A stretch of DNA of 64,000 bases, taken from the NCBI GenBank assembly GCA_030142905.1, contig JASJOG010000257.1:124001-188000 (forward strand). Reading direction: 5' to 3'. Shown here piece by piece: positions 47,416-59,400 of the stretch. The translations under genes and the position numbers were made by a program. Position 1 is the stretch's first letter. The number at the start of each line of letters is the position of its first letter. The notes beneath the pieces were generated by a model that did not search any database, had not been told where the DNA came from, and was given only the letters and a program-made list of their open reading frames with translations. Origin of the DNA: Heliopora coerulea. Lineage: Eukaryota; Cnidaria; Anthozoa; Scleralcyonacea; Helioporidae.

Positions 47416-50400
47416 GTATGTATTTTATTATCTTTTTTCAGTGACTCATTCTGATATTTGGAATGCACTGTGATTACAAACCCCATTTTTGTGCACTTCT
47501 TCATACTTTACAATAATTTTGTCCTTATCCGAATGTTTACACGTCACATAGCTTAAAGTCTATCTAGCTGATCATAAGCCGTACTTTTTCACTGTTCATG
47601 GACGCAACGAGTGCTTTATAATGAATTCATGCAGCCAAACAGTCATCTGCTTTCACGTTTAAGCGAAACTTTCTGTGTACAGGCAAATTTAGAGGATACG
47701 ATTATCGCATATGGTTATTCGTCCAGATGCAATTTCCGTCTGAAGGGAAGAATTACTGGTTACAGTTATTTCGTAAATTTTGCCATGCGTCCGTAAGACT
47801 TCGTAAGTGGCTCGTATATCAAGACGAACAATTGCATGCTACGATTGTCTCGTTTAAAATGAACGAGTGAATTAGCTTAAGGGCTGAAAAACACTGTGCA
47901 GTCGGTGTGGTCGCGCGACCACGGCGACCTGTTGAGTGTGCGCACTGGTCACGCGACTAATGAAAACACATTGACCTCGACCTTATGAGCGCGACTAAAC
48001 CAAAATGGCTGCGATACAACGAACATGAGTTGTTGCAATAGCAACAATAATTACAAAAGCGACGGAACCGCCGCGGCGCTTTTTTTCATTGCTGCGTTTT
48101 ATATTTTTTTTCAGTTGTTGAAGCACTCACTGATTTTTCTTCGTGTTACTGCTTTTGTGAGTCATCGGTGATTTTTTAAAACCTCCCACCGCTAGTCATT
48201 GATTTTCCTTACCGCTTTTGTGAGTCATTGTCCGTTTTGTTAAGCAAATTGAACTGTGCTGTTTATTGACTAGAATGTTTCAGTTATAACTTATTATCTG
48301 ATATCAAATGCTTAACCTGTCAGACAATGCATGTTGTTATCTCTTGCATTAAATCATTAAAATAAACCAGACCTCGCTGTTGTAATGCTGTTATATTTGT
48401 TAGCTAGGCCTCGTGCTACTGGCCGCGGCACATAAGAACTGTTTCCGTAACCTCTCAATTAGTGAACATGAGAACAGCGAGCGAAACAAGGAAGGAAGTA
48501 AAAGGTGGTGCGTTTGTCAGATCAACAGACAAAGAACAGGGCGATTTTTCTCAGCTCTTCATTTCATATTGTATTTCTTGTCCGTAGCATAGTTAAGCCA
48601 TTTTAGTTCGGGGGCTGTCCAGCTTAATTTGACCGAATATTGTATCCTTTAACAAATTGCCCGAATTTAATTTGTCGCGCATTCAGGCCATGTATGGTGC
48701 AGCCTCGCTCTTTCAGCCTAATTCGTAAATTAAATATAAACCAGCAATCAAGAGGGATTTTGTCCTACCTTACCAAACCAAATTTTGCCCGAATTATTAT
48801 CTAGCTTCGCCTGAATTTTCTGTTTTTTGACAAACTAAGTAGAGGTGTCACACCCGCGCCATAAACTACGCCCCTGTATTTCTGTGCATATTGTATTTTT
48901 ATAATATATTAAAAATCATTAATAATTCATGAGGAAAGTACAAAGGAAAATCATAACCATGTCGTGTCTTTATATGTGATAAAAAGACGCCCACTTTTCT
49001 CTTCCAATTTTCTCGGCTTTGAAAACACAAATCTTAAAACTTTCTTCGCGAATTTGCGTATTAAGGGGTTTGTTTTTTAAGCCGTTCAAAAAACTCACAG
49101 TACGTGCTTTATCGGATCAAAAACACTTGGCTATCGCCTCGCGTCTTATATCCGATAAAGCAATCCTGCTCGGTTTTTAAACATTACTTAGCAATAATTT
49201 AATTTGTATATATCTGCATTGTACGGGTTGTAGGAAGAGCACATTTTAAGTGATCGTGACTCCGTGCTTAAATAAAGATTTTAATGATTTTTAATAAGAA
49301 AAGTTTAGTTCGAGAATTGCGAGGGGATGAATAACAATTTTATCTTTACTTTCGAATGACTTTCCGAATTTTTCATGGGTTGTTGCAATTAGTCGGTCCT
49401 TCGTTGAGAAGAAAAGTCACTCAGTTTCTATTTCGCTCTCTGATTCTATTCCACGCGTGGTACAAGTGCAGTTTAGCGGATGCACCTGGCCGCTGATCTT
49501 TTCAGTCGGCTCAACAGCAAATATTATGAACTTTCCACGGGAAATTAAAATGCAGCCGTGACCACATTCGAACATGAAATGGTCTTATTCAACGAAGATA
49601 TCACTCAATTCACCAAAAATAAAGAAACTTTACAGTACTATTCTACAACCAATTCTAACCCTAACCCTAATCCTAACCCTAATTCTAACCCTAACCCTTA
49701 CTAAATACATGTCAATATAATATTTTTAATAAACTCATTTTTCCTTGGGTTGTGTCTCCTAAAATGTTCCCACCAAATCTCACTTTACTTGGCTATTGAA
49801 TCGGCAATATACTGGTCAACATCCTGGTACGTCCGCTGAACTGCACTCTAGCCCCACGCGTTAAGCTTGGCTCATTCGTTTTCATAATTTTTGTCCTTCA
49901 GGTCGTGTAATATTGTATAATTTCTAGACAAGTTTATGTAAGAGTTCAAGCCGACGTTCGAGGGCTTTAACTAACTTATTTCATGATAAGATGCATTTTC
50001 TAACAAAAGGATTTCATTTGGGACAACATGTTTTTGACATGTGAATGTATAAACATTGGACTGAAATAAAATGGTTGATTGGCATTTAACAAAAGGTTAA
50101 TGTATTTCCTAAAAGGATTTTACAAGTAGTGATTTTTAATATCAATGCAGTTTTTTTACTGGAGGGCGTCTTACAAGTGATCAGAGTTATTTGTATTTGG
50201 TCGAGTCGCAAGTAAGTAGGCTATGAATTAAAAAGTTTATCACGTCATGTTTTCGGACCCAAATATTCGCTCTGAATTTCTTTGAAATGAAAGAACTTTT
50301 TGCTGATATTGCAAACGACGAATCAATTAAAGAAAGGAAAAGATGACAATTTGTCAATAAAGAATTTCAAAGATGAGAGAAACATTTCATTTGTGACGGA

Positions 50401-53400
50401 CGAAGAGCTGGAGAAATGGAAGGCGTTGAGGATTACTGCAAATACTAAGATCATGTCTGCTTGGGGAGTTCGTTGTTGGGCTGAATTGGCAGGCGTATGT
50501 AATGTGAAATCTAAATCCGTTAAAGAATAGTTTACCGATCGATATGGGAAGAAGCGCTTTCAGTGAGATTAAGAAATCTTATCAAACTTATAATATTAAG
50601 AGGAAATTCCCGTTGTTTTTGAGAAGTGTACATTTTTGGTTTCGAAGGATTTTCACGTATTTTCAGAAGGAAAATGTCGAAGTTGTTAGAGTTGGTGTAT
50701 GTAACGTTAAAATCTTAAATTGTGTGCAGAGGAATTATACATTTAGTCAAAGTAAGTTTAGTAAATTAAATAAGGTTTCGAATTATAAATTCAAGGGATG
50801 TATATGATTTCCTAGGGATGTATACATATACATCCCTGGGAAGCTCAGCATACATCCCTTGAATTTATAATACAACATTATACTTAATTCATCAGCCCCA
50901 TTGTTCCCTGCTGAATATCAAATTCCCTCCCCGGGCTATCAGTCACTCGATTGTTTGACGAGTATGTAAGCTAAATAAAGGATCATGAATAACAAAGAAA
51001 ATGCCGTCAGTTATTAAATAATAACCATTTGCCTCCAACTGCGCCTATGAGCGCGAGTTAATGAATGCAGATTCGATGCATGAATAAATTTCAAAAAGGA
51101 TTTTGAATAGATTGAATAATTTATAATTTCTTTTAAAAAGCTCAGGAGTGAAAGGGTTAAAGCATCCCCAAAACACACCATTATGCTGTTTGCTCTCGAA
51201 TATGAACGCGCTGTTTCGAGCAAATTAGCCGAACCTCAGCCAATGAGCCTGAAGCGACTGAAACGACCAAGCCCAAAAGTCCAACATGTCAAACTATCAA
51301 AGCGACCAAGGGACTAAGAGGGCTGATTTCATGGGAAAATTTCTGCCCGGCAGGCCGTTCCCGATGAAAAAATGAAAAAAGTCCCGATTACATGAAATAT
51401 CTTAACCCGGGCAGAAACTGAAACTGGAAGTGAACCCAGGTAGGAATTTGTCGGTAGGCTATGTTGTTTTGGCAATTTGCATCTTCCCACGTCTGTCAAC
51501 ATCTTTTCGACCCGAGTTAAAATTTTTTCGCGCGATTACGTGGGATTTTTCTGCCTGGGTAGCTCAAACCTGGCTGAAACTTTCTTCATGTAACTGCGGG
51601 CTCCGTTTTTCAAGTATTTTATCGGAATGCCGGGCTGAAATTCTCCATGAAATCAACCCTTAACATGGCAACCCGCTCAAAGCAGTCGCTCTGGTCGCTC
51701 GATCACGGCGACTGCACAATGTGTTTCAGCCTTAATATTGATTAAAATCCCAACGACATTACGGGATTTTTTTTTAATTCCCCTATCCGACGGTGCAAAG
51801 TGCCATTATTTAGACTGAAGAATCCCGGGCGAGGGGTGAAACTCGGTGGCAGGGAATTTCTGTGCATACGCGCTTTAAAACATGAACTCTGGCCGAGAAG
51901 AGTAGGGATAGGTTTGTATAATTATACACACCACGTCCCTCAACCTGAGATCTTTGGAAGTTGCTATGGGTTTAAAAATGCTAACACGTCAAAAGGTGGT
52001 TAGTAACTGGAGCACATTTTTAAATACTTTTAGGTAGAGTTCTTGTTAGTTAAAACTTGACGTATATAAGCGTGCATAAACTATTTTTTATACTGTTAAG
52101 CCCCTTGAACAATGAATACTGCGTTTTGGGTTTCGACACTTAGGAATCGATATTAGGGAGTTTAAGCAAACACTACGGCAATGTCTGTGCGGACGTATTC
52201 TTACAATAGAAATAGCCATTCAAAACAAAAGAACTGAATAACTTGTAGTCCCTGGTGTATTTTCAACACCGTTCCACTTCTACACAGTGCGTAGTCGAGA
52301 ACATTTCCACGGTTCCACGACCTCGTTGACATAATATATAGAACATTTCAGATCTTATAAATGTAAACATATTGACCAGAGGTGCTGAGAAGAGTTTCAG
52401 AGACGTAACCAACATTCACAATTCATTACAACGTTAGTAGAATGTTATTCTATTCCACTGCGTAAGTTAAGCTACTTTGTGAAATGCTGTCGCCGTACTA
52501 GCTTGCTTAAACTCCCCATTATTTGGATGCGACAACTTTGGGTGAAGCAACTACCTGAAATATACGAAAAGAAACTTCGACGTTTCGAGAGAAGGCCCTT
52601 CATCGGGCCGACGAAGGGCCTTTGCTCGAAACGTCGAAGTTTCTTTTCGTATATTTCAGGTAGATGCTTCACCCAAAGTTATCGCATCCTGTTATCCTCG
52701 ACTACCTGCACTGGCACCCATTGCTCAAGATTTTATCCCCGTTATTTGGCCTGGGCTCACCAATAAGACATTTTATCGACAAGCATTTAATCGATAGCTC
52801 GATTCAGCAACGAAATGTTGGTCCAGAACCCTTTTCATTTGCAAGTGAAGATTTGGTTGCGGGTGAATGCATGTACTTGTTCACTGGATTGGTTTAGATT
52901 AGATATGTTTTAGACTAGATCAGATTCGTTGAGAACAGAGCAGTTGTTTGAAAGGAGGACTCATTTCGTTTATGGAGCGGAAGGACAACGCATGCATTTG
53001 TCTGACTAAGAGTTTTAAAACAGTTTAAGAAAAGAGCGAGCCAACGAGCCAACTTCTTTGAAGCGAAAGGACAACCTATGCTATAGTCTGACAAAGAGAT
53101 TTCAAAAAGCTCTAGTAAACTAAAAGAGCCAGGCAATCAAGGGACTTTATATGTAGGAAATTTTAGCTGAAATTGTTATCGGCCAACCAACTCATTTTAT
53201 CTTTGTCTGCTTTCAGATTTTGAGAACAACGACAGGTACAGCGATGGCTTAGGTGAAATGAAGGTCGTTAACACGAATGAAAGTACGTTCCTCAAATAGA
53301 ATATCTGTATTTTTCTGTTGAGTTTATAGACAATAGTGTTTGACCAGGAACTAAAATACTCGTACAATCCATGATGAAGAACATTCGAGATTCGATTGGC

Positions 53401-56400
53401 GAATAATTTGTCGTACGACGTGCTTACCAGTAATATATCGACAAATAAGGTGACGATTTGCACCTTTTTCACCCTTGCTGAAGTAAAAGGCGATTTTCAA
53501 TAATATTATCTAACACTCATTAACAATACGTGAGCAAAACACAAAGGAAGTCAGTACCGAGACGTAGTTTCGTACCTGATTTTAATTAGTATAGAATTTC
53601 GTCAATTTTAAACCCGATTTTCTCTTTAAATACGGATTCGTTTGACATGTAGTACTCTACACTCGAAAGTCGTGTTTCATGAGATATCCAAACACCTCGA
53701 AATTGTTTAAAAAAAAAACTCGGCTATCGCCTCGTTTCTCAACCCACTTCTTGGTATTTGTTTGTTTCAATGGCTTTTATAAAAATACTATGCTGGGCTT
53801 TCATATTTATACTCCGATGAGTACAAGTGGTTTATTACTTGAAAAACGTTATATGACTACCGTTTGCGGGCCTGTCACTTTATTCATATCATTTTAAATC
53901 AGTTATTTGCGTATACCACTGCTGTAGCTTTATCTGTATTTATTGATAAATGTAAGTCAAATTTATTTCCTTACGAAAATTTCACGTTATTTCGCATGTG
54001 AAAAACATATGGAATTGGAACATTTTCGCTTATAAAATTTTCATTTCACATATGAAATGGGAACATTTTTACATATGAAGTACCTAAACCAAATGTGAAA
54101 GGAACTGGTTCAATATTCCACATATAAAATCTTTGGATATGAAATGTCTATTCTACGCATGAAAAGGAAGATTCCCGTACGAAAATTAATTTCACAAATA
54201 AAATTTTCATTTTACTTATGGAATTGGAACAATTCACTTATGAAATATTATTTTCACATGTTAAGTTGAATGTTAAATTTTCGTAAAGGGACAGCGAGTA
54301 CATTCTCTCATTTCCTTTTTTGCATTAGACTTGGTTCCCTCCCAGCATGCGTATTTATATTGTCTGTGCAACGAATAGTACATTGGGCTCGAAGATATAG
54401 GTTTGGTTCTTTCATGTAGGGTATATCTCTCTCGTTCGTTCCGCTCACTCAAGAGATATCGTTCTTAATTTCCAGTCAGTGGCGTGAGTGAGAGAGGGCC
54501 TGAGGGACCTGTGCCCCCCAAATTTTATTGAACTGTTATAATTATCGCCTGAAATATCACACAGACACCTTAGACTGCATCGATTCAGTATCTACATGGG
54601 GACGTGATGTTCAAAATTTAACCAGTAGGTTTACTCACCGGGCCAAAATTCGCTTTAGCCGTGTTTTCAGGAGTTCTTCCCAAGAATCTAGGTCTAGCCA
54701 CGTTACTGTTGCCAATCAAGCATTATAGCCATATCTTGAATGATAGATAAACGTTCGTCAAGCTCTTGCTTCAGAAAAACGATTTCTGAGCCCCAGACAG
54801 GAATCGAACCCGCAACCTTCTGATGACCGGTGAGACGCTCTAACCATTGAGCTACCAAGACTCAGATGGCGAGTTAAGGTGCAAGTTCGACGAATGTGCG
54901 GCCTAAGGAGCAGCCATCATATGTTAATAACGTTATTGATGTGATATAACATTATGTATATAACATATGTGGCTGCCGCTTAGGTCGCACATGTGTCCAA
55001 CTTGCACCTTTGCTCGCCATCTGACTCTTTGGTAGCTCAATGCTTAGAGCCTCTCACCAGTCATCAGAAGGTTGCAGGTTCGATTCCCGTCTGGGGCTCA
55101 GAAATCGTCTTGCTGAGGTAAAAGCTTGACGAACGTTCACCTGTCATTCATTCACGAAGAGAAATTCAGATAGATGAATGATCTTCAAGCTCTGTACTCA
55201 GAAAATGATTTCTGAGCCCCAGACGGGGATCGAACCCGCAACCTTCTGATGACCGGTGAGAAGACCATATTTAAGTTGCTCTTAAAATGCAGAAAATGCC
55301 ATTTCAGAGACCTAAGAATTGAAAACGTCCTGTGGGCAAAGTCTCCGCTCCTAGAAGGCCTGCGCTTCACGCCCGGCTGTCATCCCCGGTAAATTCATGG
55401 CTATATGCCTGTGCCCATCCAAAAGCAATGGGCTGGCTACGCCAGTGAATTATACGGGTTATTATCGAAAATCATCTATCATTCAAGATATCTCCAGGCT
55501 AGCTCCCACATTTCCAACATATATATATCGCATAGCCATATTTTCTTTTTACTGTATTTATCCTATGCTTTTTTATTTTGATCTTTAGATTCGAATGACG
55601 GTGATGATGACGTTGACAACGCCGAGAGTGACAGTTTCAATGAAGGCGACAAAAGTACGAAAGATTTGCCACCGCTGATTTAATTACTCATAATCTGACT
55701 TCTACTTTGATTACGAGTTTTGAGTGATTACCGTTAGTAACTGATTGAAACTTGAGGGGTTTTTTTTAAGTGAGGATAAGACATGATAGAAACGACAGTG
55801 GGTTACTGATAAAATATTCAAAGCTTTTGATTTATAATTCTAATTATAATGTCATGAACAACTATTTTTTCAGGTCCTGCCGTGACCAATGAAAGTGACG
55901 ATGTCTGGGACGACCTCATTGATGATTTCAGCGAAGACGAGAAGGATAATGAGGAAGAAGGTTTGTTCTGAATCTGAAACTTATTGTTATTAGCTCCCTA
56001 TTGTCAAGAACCCAAAACTGAAGATTTTTGTGAAACCTGAAGATTTTTTAAGTTTCAGCAATTTCAGGGAAAAATTTCATGATTAACAAAACCGTTGCAG
56101 CCTGGTCGCATGACGTGAGGAAGGTTAATAATTGGCCTAACTCAGCTTGCCTTGGGCAAAGTTTAAAGCTTCGACCACACTGCGCAATGATCACGATAAA
56201 AAAAATCATTCGCCTATAAAATGTCTCTTAGCGGTCACACTACATCGATAACGATAAAATTATCGTTGAACGACAACGGTTTTAAAATCGCCCACCTGAA
56301 CGATTTTTTTTGGGCCGCACGATAACGATAGGTTTTTAGCCAATCAAAACTCTGGTTTGAAACATGTTCAGAACACGTTTCTTTCCTGACGAAGGGCCTT

Positions 56401-59400
56401 TGGTCGAAACGGTGATATTCTTTGAGATCAGTTACAGCTGTTATCAACCTTTTAACTTTTTACCTTAGTTATCACTGTCTACGTAGTAATCTACTGTTAT
56501 ATCAATTATGGCAGTTATCAACCTTTTAACTTTTTACTTTATTTATCACTGTCTGCGTAGTAATCTACTGTTATATCAATTATGGCAGTTATCAACCTTT
56601 TAACTTTTTACCTTATTTATCACTGTCTACGTAGTAATCTACTGTTATATCAATTATGGCAGTTATCAACCTTTTAACTTTTTACCTCATTTATCACTGT
56701 CTACGTAGTAATCTACTGTTATATCAATTATGGCAGTTATCAACCTTTTAACTTTTTACCTTATTTATCACTGTCTACGTAGTAATCTACTGTTATATCA
56801 ATTATGGCAGTTATCAACCTTTTAACTTTTTACCTTACTTATCACTGTCTACGTAGTAATCTACTGTTATATCAATTACGGCAGTTATCAACCTTTTAAC
56901 TTTTTACTTTATTTATCACTGTCTACGCAGTATTCTATTCTTATATACTTAAGAATTATCCTGTATTTTCTATTAGTTTCAATACCAAGTTATTTCGAAG
57001 GGGAAGTAAAATTTTCAGAGACAAAGTTACTCCGTATACCCAGAATATGACTTCTGGGTGTTCGTACAAAGCTTTCATTTAATAAATTATTAGGTCTATG
57101 TTTTTAACAAATCAATTGTTGGTTATCGTTTTAGATTCAGACGTAAATGACAATCGTGACGACGTGAATCGCATCGAAAAAGATTACAAAGACGAAGACA
57201 TGGATTTTGGTAAGGGATACGGTTATTAGAGCTTTGGTTGTACCACTTTTTCCACGAACCAGTTTATTTTTTTTTTTCGGGGGAGGGTATTACTGTCGCT
57301 CAGTACGCATGTTGTCAAAAATCAAAAGTACGTCTTGAGTACTAGCTCTCACTTTAAAACTTATTATAAAACCGTATTTATACCAGTGAACTCGATTTCC
57401 ATATCTGGAATGCTAACTCCCAGTCATTTGGCCGAGCAAAAAGTGAAGCCAAGATGGCCGCCCATGGAGGTAATTTTTGTACGTCAGTTTCAGTCCTCTT
57501 CGCGGAAGGGGGGACTGTGTAGGGGACCAGAACTGACGTACAAAATTGCCGTCCATGGGCGGCCATCTTGGCTTCACATTTCATTGCCCAGTTAGCATTC
57601 CAGATAGAAGGATCGAGTTCACTGGTTTATACAGCCTGATGCAAACACGAGGAGAGGCTGGGAGAACTCTCAAGCGACTGTGTAGACCTCGACCTTCAGT
57701 CTCGGGCGTACACAGCAGCTTTCAAGGTCAGCCAAACTCCTCGTGTTTGCACCCGGCTATATGAACACGACAAAACTGTTTTTATTTCTTAAATAGTGTA
57801 CACTTTGATTCGAGAATGAGGTGTGAACATCGAATCGATAGTTTCTAGGGTTATGTTGTGGGCAGGGGGGAACTTAGAAACTCGTGACTTCCGCGTTCTA
57901 AAATTACTTGCGATAACCCCGTGTCAACTTGAAAAGTTGAATAGAGCGGGATTTGAACTCGCATCTTCGGGTTTGCCGGACCACTGCTCTACCAATTGCA
58001 CTATCGCGTCAATTGGGAACAGTATGCTCGTTTTATCCAATTTAAGTGCACGAGAGATTCTCGCGACAACTTAGTGCTAGATAACCGTGACGATGTGCAG
58101 TGTTTCGACTCTATGTCATTCAATTTTTTCTGATTCTGAAATATAGTCGAAACACTGTACATCCTCACGGATATCGAGTGTTAAGTTGTCGCGACAATCT
58201 CTCACGCCCTTAAATTGGATAAAACGAGCATACTGTTCCAGTTGACTTGATAGCTCAATTGGTAGAGCAGTGGTCCGGTAACCTGAAGATACGAGTTCGA
58301 ATCTCGTTCTAGTCAACTTTTCTAGTCGACTTCTAGTTGACTTTAACAGTGTAGGTCAATTCCTGAAATATTCTGTTCACAGTACCCTGAGGATGATTCT
58401 GAAATAACCCCGTGTTGTGGGTCACTTTTTGTTTCAACACTGCTGGACGTCATCTATGCATCAGTGACTGAAGACATAGAATAAAATCTAGAGGATAAAA
58501 CAAATACCGAAAAATTATAATTTTATACTTGTTCGATTCGAAAACGACTTTGTAATTAAGTCGAGATATTACCGTAATCACGTCCACGTCTTGTTATCAA
58601 CTCAAGTCTTGGGTTCTCAAGATGTCAGTATTTTTCGGAATTTGTTTTATCCTCTGTTTTATGAAATTTTCTGCTAGCACTGGATTTTAGAGTGGAATTT
58701 GTCACTTTTAACATACAGTGCTTTGAATATAGTGAGCTATGGAGTTCAACTTGTTTGGTAGAGTTGATCAAGGCAAGAGAAGTACAGTACTTTCGAAGTT
58801 TGTTTGAAATAATACCTGCGTTCCTAGTCCTGAAAGCAGTCTTTGATTTCATCGATCAGTCCTATCGAAAAATATCAAATTCCCGTTTTTATAAATCCGA
58901 TTTCTTTTTTTCATGTGTTGAAAAAAATGTGATGTAGAGGTAACAAAATCTTTGACACACCTACTCTTTTTCAAGAGGACTCCATCAGAATAAAAATGCC
59001 CCAGCCCTCCCCAAGCTGGGACAGGATATAGATTCAGACGTAGACATCGATATAGACGTAGACCTAGACGTAGAAGTAGACGTAAGCCTAGACGTATACG
59101 TACACGTACACGTAGATATAGACATAATCGTAGACGTAGACAGATCACCCGTGCGGTGGCCGGGTTTAGAATAGCACCGAGGTATCCCTGCCTGTCGTAA
59201 GAGGCGACTAAAAGGGTTGGCGTCAGGAAGGACATCCGGCCGTAAAAACCTCAGTCCCAAATATGAAGGTTTCTGATCGGAAAAATACTTATGCTACGGC
59301 GTACACGGTAATCGACGCTCAGGGACAAACCCCGAACCCTGTGAAAAGTAAGCAAGGGGTAACGCAGCAACCAAAACTGGAAAAAACGGTTAAAGAAGCA

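Larger units (their letters stand above)
46254..53260 (+). repeat. Right arm of the giant inverted duplication
   Basis: Reverse complement of the left arm, interrupted by extra blocks: 47301-49277 (holds exon 1 of the acidic gene and is deleted on the left), ~49935-51018 (insertion with a hairpin), the retroposon at 52527-52736 and a short ~46-bp segment. The arm ends within exon 2 of the acidic gene. Confidence 0.92.

Noticed and set aside
50300..50807. Crypton/DUF3504-type recombinase fragment
   Set aside because: The short frame vaguely resembles that N-terminus, but no catalytic motif is visible.
38246..53260. Read-level palindrome (missing adapter) assembly artefact
   Set aside because: Arms differ by a clean microhomology deletion, a retroposon with target duplications and a ~1-kb block, which an artefact would not produce. 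Haplotype misassembly remains possible and is flagged.
56440..56950. CRISPR-like array
   Set aside because: Strict 74-bp units with no unique spacers in a eukaryotic intron; it is a minisatellite.
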